Source: Heterocephalus glaber
Taxonomy: Eukaryota > Chordata > Mammalia > Rodentia > Bathyergidae
Assembly: GCF_000247695.1 (NCBI RefSeq)
Contig: NW_004624781.1
Location: 4,778,672 to 4,842,671 of the forward strand
Length of the DNA stretch: 64,000 nt
Direction: 5' to 3'
Positions within the stretch are counted from its first letter, which is position 1. Each line of letters starts with the position of its first letter. Shown here piece by piece: positions 56,195 through 64,000 of the stretch. The position numbers and the translations under genes were made by a program. The notes below the pieces were generated by a model. That model saw only the letters and a list, made by a program, of their open reading frames with translations. It was not told the DNA's origin and searched no databases.

Positions 56195-56741
56195 ATATTA
56201 GAGGTAGTCAGACAGGGTTAGGCCCTCGAGGAAGCCAGTGCAGAGAATGAGAACACATTACAACTGTGGCTGGAGGTGCATCTGTTGAAGGCCAGGCCTA
56301 CCTGCCTCCCCACCAAATAAGATTAAATGATAGCACTTGGCCCAATAAAGTCTAGATAGACATTAGTCACCCAGGTGGGTGACCAGGACCTCCTAATCCA
56401 TCCCTTCCTGAAAAAAGTTCTTTGTTCTTTCCATGCACACTTGCTATGTGACCTGCTTCCCCACTGTATCAATATTATCTAAGGGGCTATATTTATAATC
56501 TTATTGGTTTTGGCCCACATTTTTGTACCCACCTCATGGTTTTGCTCTAAAAAAGTAAATAGGCTCGTTGGCAACCCACTTTTGGGTCCCCTCCTGTCTC
56601 TCAAGAGCTATCTCTCTGAATAAAGTTTTCCTACTCTTAACCTGCATTGTTTCTTAGAATTCATTCTTTGGTTTTAGGGAACACAAACTCAGGATATCTG
56701 ACATCTAGCAGATTGGGAGTTATATTATTTCCCCTGTATCA
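56195..56741 (+). mobile_element. ERV 5' LTR
   Basis: Placed by its right side: a TATA-like 'tatatttataat' near 56487-56499, AATAAA at 56619-56624, then a T-rich downstream part and a CA terminus at 56740-56741 just before the primer-binding-like site. The left end is approximate because no clean TG start is seen ('tattagaggtag' near 56197 may be a mutated TG). Confidence 0.55.
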
Positions 56742-56743
56742 CT

Positions 56744-56761
56744 TGGAGGTCTCACCAAGAT
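56744..56761 (+). promoter_or_regulatory. ERV primer-binding-like site
   Basis: 18 bases starting TGGAGG and ending AAGAT, two bases after the LTR. By memory they fit the 3' end of tRNA-Thr (TGT anticodon) at 14 of 18 positions, better than tRNA-Pro. Mismatches are mainly transitions, as expected from decay. Confidence 0.5.
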
Positions 56762-57575
56762 AATTGGAAGGACACAAGAGATTGCTTTTGTTTCATGGAT
56801 TCTGGATTGTGACTCATTTAGATAATTAGAAATTGTCATCCTTGTTTGTCAATTGCTTACACCTTGAATTTTTATGCCTTGTCTTTTTTAACCATTGTTT
56901 TTTGTTAAAATAATGATAAATTTAAATTGAGAACATAGGAAGATCATGATATTCCTTTGATGGGACATTTTACTTTTGCAGGAAAGTATTTTGTATTCCT
57001 GTTTTGTATCCACTGCATTTTGGACTTACTAGTTGCTGAATTTATTGGTGCTTCTTGCTTGACCTGTTTGACTTGTTTTAACTGTTGTGGTTTGTTACCT
57101 TATCTGAGACAGCTGCTCTAGGGAAAAGTAATGTTAGAGCATCCCCTAGTGGATTTTGATACTAACCAAAATGTGAATTTATGAAATGCTATAAAGTGGG
57201 TCTTTCTATGAAATCTAGTTTATATTTAGGAAATATACATGCCTATTAATAAATCATGGGACTCTAACTGCCAGATAAAAGGCAATAGGCCGGCAGCCAT
57301 TGTTAAGACTTGGAGGACAGGTTTCACTGGAACAGTCTGGCCTGATCCCGCCTCTACATTCTAGAAAGGAATGTGGAGCCTGTTCTGCCTCAGTTTCCTT
57401 TCAGGTCTGATGTTATTCTGGTGAGGAGGCAATCTTAGATTTTGAGATTCCCCACTTTTGCCTTTCTAGGCTGAGGACAACAATTCGTGGGCAAATTGTC
57501 TCAATAACTCACCATGAGCATGAGAAGAAAAGCCTTCTTCTGATCTCATTTCTGATCTTTTCCTGTCACTTTGTG

Positions 57576-57611
57576 CTTTCTTTCTTTCTTTCTTTCTTTT
57601 TTTTTTTTTTG
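57576..57611 (+). repeat. (CTTT)n and poly-T run
   Basis: Several tandem CTTT units followed by about 14 T, within the ERV leader region. It could be the tail of a reverse-oriented retroposed copy, but no SINE body is recognisable next to it. Confidence 0.75.
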
Positions 57612-58206
57612 AGGCATGTTTCTGCTGAAAATTAGAGAGGGAAGAACCCTGAACTGTTTCAACCTTTCCCTCCAATCCAACAACTAAAAACTTTTAATAT
57701 GATCCCCTAGCTGAGCAATGGGTACAGATTTTAACCTGTGAGTTTCATAATTGTGCTGCAGATATAGACAGAAATTTTAGAATGGATTTTGAGTAAAATT
57801 TAGCCTTGTCTTTCTGCTAAGGAAGACTGCTTAAGTGATTAGGTAGACAGCACAAATGTCTGGGGGACTTCTTTGCTGTAGGGCCAAGGGCAGGATTTTT
57901 CCAAGCCATTACTTTCCTCTATCTATCTCTACAGGCGATCTCTTTTGCAGGCTGGGAAATTCTCCAGCCAATTCCAATTTGACCTTTGACTTTTTTCCCT
58001 CAACCTCTTTCAAAGAATTGGAAAGCAGTTGTTCAGGTCTCTTGATTATTGGTTTAATTTTGTTAGCAATCACCCATCATGGTCGGAACTGAACCATCAT
58101 GGTCTGGGCATTGAAGACCCACCTGAGGAGTATTGCCAACTGCATAAAAAGAGAACTGGAGGGGAAGACCATGGCCTGTTGATTTTCTAGGAAAAGCTTG
58201 CTGTGG

Positions 58207-58596
58207 ATGGTTTTCCTGATGCAAACTTGGCTGTTCTCATTGGAGGAGGAGCTTGGGGCCTCACTATCACTGGGGATGGCTGCTGTTCTCATCAGGGGAG
58301 GTCTGATCTTCACTATGATCATCATTTCCTGGCTCCAGTGTAGATCCCTCAGCCTGGTGGCACAAATCCTTCACCCCACTGGTGCAGGTTTTCTGGCTTC
58401 TACCACTGGCCTTTGGGCCTTCCTGGTGCAGAGCCTCAATACAAACAACCATGAGTTATTGCTGTGGGCTCTGGGCCACTGCCTGGACTCGTGGAAGACA
58501 TTACCTTGGACTGTAGGTCTTCACTTGGACTTGTGCAGGACATTGCTGTGGGATCCAGACCTTTGGCTGGACTCTGGATCTCTACTGTATGGCTAG
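58207..58596 (+). CDS. Unrecognised ORF with 14-residue repeats (ERV leader)
   Basis: Open frame of 129 codons from the ATG at 58207 (the frame is open three codons further up, but only from a TTG). The N-terminal half is hydrophobic, with a candidate membrane stretch around IRGGLIFTMIIISWL. The C-terminal part is built from three 14-residue units with L-W near the start and L-D in the second half, encoded by the 42-bp tandem repeat. No family is recognised. It lies between LTR and gag, where some gammaretroviruses encode a gag leader extension, but no similarity supports that. It may be chance. Confidence 0.25.
   Translation: MVFLMQTWLFSLEEELGASLSLGMAAVLIRGGLIFTMIIISWLQCRSLSLVAQILHPTGAGFLASTTGLWAFLVQSLNTNNHELLLWALGHCLDSWKTLPWTVGLHLDLCRTLLWDPDLWLDSGSLLYG
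58458..58583 (+). repeat. 42-bp tandem repeat, three units
   Basis: Units 58458-58499, 58500-58541 and 58542-58583, each exactly 42 bases. All start 'att' and share 'ttgga/ctgga' and 'ggac/gatc' blocks. Units are diverged but without indels, so the coding period of 14 residues is kept. Confidence 0.8.
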
Positions 58597-58973
58597 ATCT
58601 CTTACACTCCTCTGTGCTTGACTTTTCAGGTGACTATCATAAAATAATCCTATAAACTATGTGTCCTGTATCAAATCTATTTCCCTTGCAAAACCCTGAC
58701 CATAACAGCTTCTGTCTCTAAACATGACTGTTATAGCTGCAATCAACTGTAGCTTGTGCTTTTAGAAACACATGCTGGAGTTAGGAGTGTGAGTTTCTGG
58801 AGAAGGTAAGGGCATGCATTGATAAGGGTGGCTACTCTAACACGACCTATCTTCTGGTCACTCTCCAGATAGCAGCCACCTACTTTGGATCAGGTCACCT
58901 CGCCGGATGCCTTGAGGGCACATAAAAACCAAGTAGGGATTCAATGGGATGCCTATTTTTCTCCCTGTTGTTT

Positions 58974-60630
58974 TTGGGAAACTCAATGTAGAATTCTCTT
59001 ACTCCTATGGAATGTATTCTTAAGCACTGGAAATTGTTTGACCCTCATATATTGAGACAGGGCTGTTTATTATTTTTCTGCATTTGTGCATGGTCTGCCT
59101 ACCCCTAGAAGCAAACTAGAATACAAAGAGAATTACTGATTATGATACCATTTCACAACTAGAATTATGCTGTAAGAGAGAGAAAAAATGGTCAGAATTA
59201 CCTTATGTTCAGACTTTCTTTACATTAAGGGATAATCCTTACTTGTGTTCAAAATGTAAATGTATGCCACAGGAAAACCAGACACCTCTGCCCCTTAAGG
59301 CCCAATTGGATACGTTTGTTACTACTGAGCCTGAGGTTCCCCTCCCGAGCCCTTCAGACCCTAAGGATGAGGTTTCCAAGGCAACCCTAATCAAAGCCTC
59401 ACCATTACTGAGCCTGAGGCTACTCTCACTTGAGCTCTGGACTCTAAAAGCGAGGCTTCCAAGCCAACCTTAATTGAAGCCTCTACTGGGCTATATCCAT
59501 CCCTATCTGATTTTGTTCTAGCTCCTCAAAAACAGTATCCCTCATAGGAAGTGAATGGAGAATTTGACCCTATCCATGTCCATGTGTCTTTTTCTCTCAG
59601 TGACTTCATATAGATCACATAAATCAAACAGATCAAACAAGATCTAGGAAAGTTTTTAGATAACCCTGATAAGTACATTGAGGTATTTAGGAAATTACTC
59701 AGACCTGTGAACTAGACTGGAAAGATGTAATGTCACTGTTAAATCAAACATTGACTTCTAATGAGAGACAAGCAGCATTACAAGCTGCAGTTACATTTGG
59801 GGATGAATATCTTATTGTTAATTTTAGAAGGCCAGAAGACAGGTAGTCAGGGAACAGCTGGTTCCCACTGGAGCACAAGCAGTCCTTGCCCAAAACCCCT
59901 ACTGGCCTACCAACCAGATGGGAGACTGAACTAGGAGACATCTTCACACATGTATTCTTGAAGGTCTAAGGAGGACAAGAACTAAGCCCTACAATTATTT
60001 TAAATTGCCAGCTACTCATCAGGAAAAAGATGAAAACCTCTCTGCCTTCTTAGATCATTTACAAGAAGCATTGATAAAACATACATCCCTGGCTCCTGAT
60101 ACAATAGAAGGACAGATTATTCCTAAAGATAAGTTTATTACCCAGTCAGCCTCGGATATTAGGAAAAAGCTACAAAAGATAGGTTTTGTTCCAGAGAGCT
60201 CACTACACTTTAGTGAGAATTACCTCTTCAGTGTTTTATAATCGAGACCAGAAAGAGGCCAAGGGGGAGAAAATGAAGAAACCAAGAGAAAGTGGCTGCC
60301 ATGGTTCCACCCTTAAAAGGAATAAACTCTAAGTCTAATTCCCAGGGCTCAGAGAAGAGCTTGATAACTAAACTCACCTGCTACCACTGCAGAAAACCAG
60401 GCCACCTTAGGAGGGACTGTGATAAAAATGGTCATGACAAGAGGTCCCCTGAGCCATACCCTGATTGCAAAGGTGACCACTGGTGGCCAGTCAGACTGGC
60501 CCTTGAGACAGAGGCCCCAGAGCTCAGATCCAACTCACCAGCTGGTCCAGCAAGGCTGAAGGGCCCCGGGATATTCTCTGCCTTCTCCCTCTGGCCAGAC
60601 TGTCATCTCCATGGAGGAGCCCCAGGTAAT
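58974..60630 (+). pseudogene. ERV gag (matrix-capsid-nucleocapsid), broken
   Basis: Matrix similarity begins near 58977 (G-N-S) and is strongest at TPMECILKHWKLFDP, but stops occur at 58989-58991 and again near 59107. An 83-bp tandem duplication lies in the matrix/p12-like part. Capsid similarity runs about 59620-60240, with SAFLDHLQEALIKHTSLAP and DIRKKLQKIGF at its end. The nucleocapsid CX2CX4HX4C box (CYHCRKPGHLRRDC) is at 60379-60420 and intact. The reading frame changes several times. It no longer encodes a full polyprotein. Confidence 0.85.
59324..59489 (+). repeat. 83-bp tandem duplication in ERV gag
   Basis: Two imperfect copies, 59324-59406 and 59407-59489, each starting 'actgagcctgagg' and containing 'ttccaaggcaaccctaat' or 'ttccaagccaaccttaat'. 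The 83-base period is not a multiple of three, so it shifts the frame. Confidence 0.75.
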
Positions 60631-61900
60631 CATGACTATAGAGGGAAAGGAAACCAGCCTATTACTAGGCACTGTGCATGTCTCTCAGTCCTCCTTTTCA
60701 TGCCTGGCCTTCCTTCCAGCCATCATACCTCAGTGAAAGGAGTCACTGGACAGGAGGTCACTCACTATATCTCTCAACCCTTGGGCTGTAACTAGGATGG
60801 CTTTCTCTTCTCCCATTCCTTTTTAATTAAGCCTGAAAGTCCAGTTCCCCTCCTGGGGAGCGATAGCTTATCTTGTCTGAATACTGTAATACACATGCAC
60901 CCAGATCAGGTATTCTGCCTCCCTCTCATGGAGACAGAAATAAATTCTGGGCAACTAAAGGGAACTAAACTTTAGTATGGGCAACTAAAGGCAGAATAGG
61001 AAGACCAATAAGAGCTGCCCTCATGCAAATACATCTCAAAGATCCTACTCTTTGAGACAATACTCTCTAAGGGCTGGAGTGGAAAAATGACTATTGCCTA
61101 TAATCAACAACTTAAGGGCACAAGGTTTACTTACACCCTGTAACAGCCTTTGCAACACTCCAATCTTGGGCGTTCAAAAACTCAGTGGAGAGGGGAGGTT
61201 GGCACAGGACCCTAGATTGGTAAATGAGGCAGTGGTGCCAATCCATCTGGTAGTACCTAACCCCTACCCTCTCCTTTCTCAGCTCGGAGAAGATGCCAGT
61301 TGGTTTTCAGTGTTAGATTTAAAAGATGTCTTCTGTTATATTCCTGTACATATAGATACCTGGTTTCTGTTTGCCTTTGCTTTTTTTGGTTTTGGGGGGA
61401 AGTTTTTTGTACTTGGGATCAAACTTGGGACCTTACACTTTCGAGGCAGGCAGCGGAACCACTGAGCTAAATCCCTGGCCCCTTACTTTTTGCCTTTGAA
61501 AACCCTTGTGACCTTGCCTCCCAACTGACACACACTGTGCTTCCTCAAAGGTTCAGAGATAGTCCTCATCTTTTCGGGCAAGTGCTTTCAACATCTTGGC
61601 GTGTTTTGAATTTTCCCAAGTCATAGTCCTGCAATATGTAGATGATATATTAGTATGTGGCCCCCTCAGAAGAGCCTAGCTAAGGCACCCATTCTCTGCT
61701 GAATATTCTAGCACAGAGCTTATAAGGTCTCTGGGTCTAAGGCACAACTTTGCAGCCTTGAGGTAACATACTTGGGCCTTATCATGTCTAAGGGAACCCA
61801 AAGGCTGAAGGAAGAGAGAATTAAACCAATGCTTTCCTTCCTGCAGCCCACAACCCTAAAATAGCTAAGAGGATTCCAAGGAGTTACAGGCGTTTGTCAC
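60590..61900 (+). pseudogene. ERV protease and reverse transcriptase, broken
   Basis: The protease region near 60630-60720 shows TIEGKETSLLLGTV where the active-site DTGA should be, so that motif is lost. RT similarity starts near 61090; the first catalytic aspartate is in VLDLKD (61310-61327) and the second site is YVDD (61635-61646). A tRNA-SINE splits the palm between these two (61380-61488). Stops and frame changes occur throughout. Confidence 0.85.
61380..61488 (-). mobile_element. tRNA-derived SINE inside ERV RT
   Basis: Reverse-oriented young-family SINE (poly-T/G tail, 'gtacttgggatcaaacttgg', 'accactgagctaaatccctg'). Target duplication 'tttgcctttg' at 61370-61379 and 61489-61498. It inserted after the ERV. 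Confidence 0.92.
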
Positions 61901-62520
61901 CTTTGGATAGCAGGGCATGGTGAGATCGTAGGACCCCTCTATCAGCTTACAAAGGAAGTACAAAAGGCAGATACCCCTATTTTAACCTGGGAATTTGCTT
62001 TGCAAACTGCATTCCAGAAGCTTAAACAAGCACTGCTTAAGTGCCCCAGCACCTTACCTACAGACAGGACACTGTTTCAATTTGTATGTTGATGAAAGGC
62101 CGGGCATGGCTTTGGGAATGCTTACGCAGCAGGATTGAGGACCTGCTCAGCAGTCTGTAGGATGTCTGAGTCCTGAATTAGACATTGTAACAAAGGGATG
62201 GCTTCGTGTCTTAGAACTGTGGCTGCCATAGCTCCTCTGGTACCAGAGGCATCCAAGCTGACTTTAGGCAAAGATCTTGTTGTATATACACCTCACAATG
62301 GGGCAGGACTTCTTGCTTCCAGAGGAAGCATATGGCTCTCAGACAATGGACTTCTTAAATACCAGGTTCTACTTCTAGAAGGACCAGCCATTCAAATCAA
62401 GACATGTTCCTCCCTAAACCCTGCCACCTTTCTACCAGAAAAGGAGGAAATTGAGGCTAGAAGACATGACTGTGAACAGGTAATTCTCCTTATGCATGCA
62501 GCCAGAGAAGACTTGTTAGA
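61901..62520 (+). pseudogene. ERV RT connection region
   Basis: Continues pol between RT and RNase H. 'gatagcagggcatggtgagat' and 'ttaacctgggaatttgcttt' translate to connection-like sequence, and the 62198-62596 frame leads into RNase H. Strongly decayed. Confidence 0.6.
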
Positions 62521-63035
62521 CACACCCCTTCCTGACCCTGATTTGACCCTCTTCTGTGATGTCATTTTCTTCATGGAAAACGGGACAAGAAAGTAGGATA
62601 TGCAGTAGTGACTCTATACCAGACACTTGAAGGTTCCTCTCTTGGCCCCGGGACTAATGCCCAACTAGCAGAATTCATAGCTCTAAGGGCCAGGGATTTA
62701 GCTCAGTGGCACCATGCCTGCCTCACAAGCTCAAGATCTTGAGTTTGATTCCTGGTACAGGAAGAATTCATAGCTCTGACAAGGGCTTTACAATTCAGTA
62801 AAAGACAGAAAGTTAATATTTATACTGACTCAAAGTATGCTTTCCTAGTGCTGCATGCTCATGCAGCCTATCTAACAGCCAATGGGTCCCTATAACATAT
62901 CATAAGGAGATAGATGAACTTTTATCATATATATGCCCTCCAAAGTGACAGTGATTCATTGTAGAGGGCACCGAAAAGGAGTTGACAAAGTAGCTCAAGG
63001 TAATCAACTAGCTGACACAGCTGCAGAAAAACCAC
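62520..63035 (+). pseudogene. ERV RNase H, interrupted
   Basis: Begins at DPDLTLFCDVIFF. The D-G-S-type start is altered to D-V-I, but D is kept. IYTDSKYAF carries the third acidic residue, and the end shows HCRGHRKGVDKV and NQLADTAAEK with the last aspartate. A SINE insertion (62685-62762) and a frame change split it. Confidence 0.85.
62685..62762 (+). mobile_element. tRNA-derived SINE inside ERV RNase H
   Basis: 'agggccagggatttagctca' to 'gattcctggtacaggaag', + orientation. Clean 15-bp target duplication 'agaattcatagctct' at 62670-62684 and 62763-62777. Confidence 0.95.
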
Positions 63036-63049
63036 TCTAGGGCCCTTCC

Positions 63050-63533
63050 TTCAGGGCCCCCTGATCTGAGAAGGGTCCCTTAATCATACTCGATCCAAAT
63101 ATTCTCAGTCAAAAATTGACTGGGCTTTCTGCCATGGGTGTCAGTTTCTTTCATCAGGATGGTTACAATCAGATGATAGTAAATTGTTCCTTCCTGGTGC
63201 TAGTCAATGGAAAATTATTAAGTCTTTATATCAAACCTTTCACCTGGGGAAAGACAAGACCCACCAGATGGCCTCACAGTTATTCATAGGAAAGGGACTT
63301 TCTGACAATACAACAGATAGTAAAGACATGTGCACTCTGCCAAAAGTATAACCCTCTTAACTGGACCACCCCCCGCCCCCCAGGTGTACTGAGACATGGT
63401 GAATACGCTGGAGAGGATTGGCAGCTCAGTTTTCCTTGTATGCCAGAGCAAAGGGCTCCAATACCTATTGGTCTGGGTAGATAGTTTCACAAACTGGGTT
63501 AAGGCCTTTCCTTGCAGAACAGAACAAGCATAA
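63050..63533 (+). pseudogene. ERV integrase fragment
   Basis: The zinc-binding N-terminal part is degraded. The core shows GEDWQLSF near 63410, where the first catalytic aspartate of the D,D(35)E triad has become serine. The second aspartate is kept in LVWVDSFTNWVKAF (63463-63510). The rest of the core, including the glutamate, and the C-terminal domain are deleted where env sequence starts. Confidence 0.8.
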
Positions 63534-63830
63534 GGGGGTACTTGTACAATTGTAAAGGCTGAATGCTGTGTGTACATTCCTGATCTTTCTGCTAGTATTT
63601 CAATGGCTGTTCAAGATATTAAAGGACAGGTTAATGCTGGGTCAGATTCTGAAATCCCCTGAACCTTCTCCTTACCCTCTTTGTGGGAGGCTATTACTGG
63701 CTCTTCCTGTGGAAACATCTGTTGGTTGCATTCATAATAGTCTTGTTGATCTTATTATTTGGCCCATGCATACTAACAATTTCTTTGGCCTTGTGTCCTC
63801 CAGACTTAAAGCTATATGCCTACCCAAGAT
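63534..63830 (+). pseudogene. ERV env transmembrane subunit remnant
   Basis: Starts at the CX6CC motif (cysteine at 63543, cysteine pair 63564-63569) followed by VYIPD. A stop lies at 63659-63661. In another frame the membrane anchor ends with LLILLFGPCIL (63743-63775). The surface subunit, fusion peptide and first TM helix are absent, lost in the deletion joined to integrase. It cannot make an envelope protein. Confidence 0.8.
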
Positions 63831-63853
63831 AAGAAAGCTTGGCGGCCAAATCA

Positions 63854-64000
63854 GCTCGCTGCAGACAGGCAAGTCTGCGCATGCCCTACCGAGGTCGCGA
63901 GTCGCTTGGAACACGCCGAATCACCCCACCCGCTGCAGACAGGCAGGTCTGCAGACACCCGATCGAGGTCCCAAGTCGCGCAGAACATGCCGAATCAGCC
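63854..64000. repeat. CpG-rich tandem repeat, 70-74 bp, cut by window end
   Basis: Two units: the block 'cgctgcagacaggca' recurs at 63857 and 63931, and 'gaatca' at 63918 and 63992 (period 74). Both also share 'gaggtc', 'aagtcgc/gagtcgc' and 'gccgaatca'. In the second unit 'ctgcagac...gtctgcag' forms a short hairpin. Base composition differs sharply from the AT-rich ERV to its left. More units may follow beyond the edge. Confidence 0.75.

Larger units (their letters stand above)
56762..58973 (+). other. ERV leader region, unusually long
   Basis: About 2.2 kb between the primer site and gag, against about 0.5-1 kb in typical gammaretroviruses. It contains a CTTT/poly-T run, a 42-bp triple tandem repeat and a 129-codon open frame. 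A donor-like 'gaaggtaagg' lies near 58802-58811. Part of it is probably inserted or ERV-specific sequence that I do not recognise. Confidence 0.5.
56195..63835 (+). mobile_element. Gammaretrovirus-like endogenous retrovirus, degraded
   Basis: Order on the + strand: LTR, primer-binding-like site, long leader, gag (matrix, capsid, one-Cys-box nucleocapsid), protease region, RT, RNase H, integrase part, env transmembrane part. Class I (gamma-like) is supported by the single CX2CX4HX4C box, the matrix and capsid type, RT YVDD and env CX6CC. All genes carry stops and frame changes, several catalytic residues are gone, surface env is deleted and two SINEs interrupt pol. It is an old, non-functional copy. 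No 3' LTR matching the left one is visible before the window ends. Confidence 0.9.

Noticed and set aside
61094..61465. RT frame continuing to 61465
   Set aside because: Residues after about 61380 are translated SINE, not retroviral protein.

Overview
This window is mammalian genomic DNA, and the repeat content points to a rodent outside the mouse-rat group. The interspersed repeats are 7SL-derived B1-like monomers, tRNA-Ala-like ID elements, B1+ID fusion dimers and a young tRNA-derived SINE with A and B boxes. That mix resembles squirrel- or beaver-related lineages, but I cannot fix the species. No prokaryotic gene, CRISPR array or bacterial mobile element is present.

Left part (1-~29 kb, GC-rich): the last 20 coding exons of the integrin alpha-11 gene (ITGA11, + strand). 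I could place every splice junction. The exons join into one unbroken reading frame of 811 residues, from the second half of the beta-propeller (about residue 378 of roughly 1188) through thigh, calf-1, calf-2, membrane span and cytoplasmic tail. The exons for the N-terminus and collagen-binding I domain lie left of the window, so 1-5539 is intron.

Middle part (~29-49.5 kb, mostly AT-rich): an intergenic stretch of old L1, MIR and SINE debris, then FEM1B on the - strand. FEM1B has two coding exons separated by a 6.9-kb intron and encodes a complete 627-residue protein, the substrate receptor of a CUL2 ubiquitin ligase. A long 3'UTR region lies at about 35.4-39.7 kb and a CpG-island promoter at about 48.2-49.3 kb. 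ITGA11 and FEM1B are convergent neighbours, as in human 15q23.

Right part (~49.3-64 kb): intergenic DNA with MIR and B1 fragments, then a degraded gammaretrovirus-like endogenous retrovirus (ERV) on the + strand. It has a 5' LTR at about 56.2-56.74 kb, a primer-binding-like site, broken gag, pol and a remnant of env TM. Two later tRNA-SINE insertions carry clear target-site duplications. It is inactive: there are many stops and frame changes, key catalytic residues are lost, and a deletion joins integrase directly to env. Between LTR and gag sits an unexplained ~2-kb segment with an exact-period 42-bp tandem repeat. The last 160 bases hold a CpG-rich 70-74-bp tandem repeat cut by the window edge.

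I found no new multi-gene system. The items most worth a second look are the 42-bp/14-residue repeat ORF inside the ERV leader, the edge tandem repeat, a ~45-bp sequence shared by two ITGA11 introns, and the integrase-env deletion junction.
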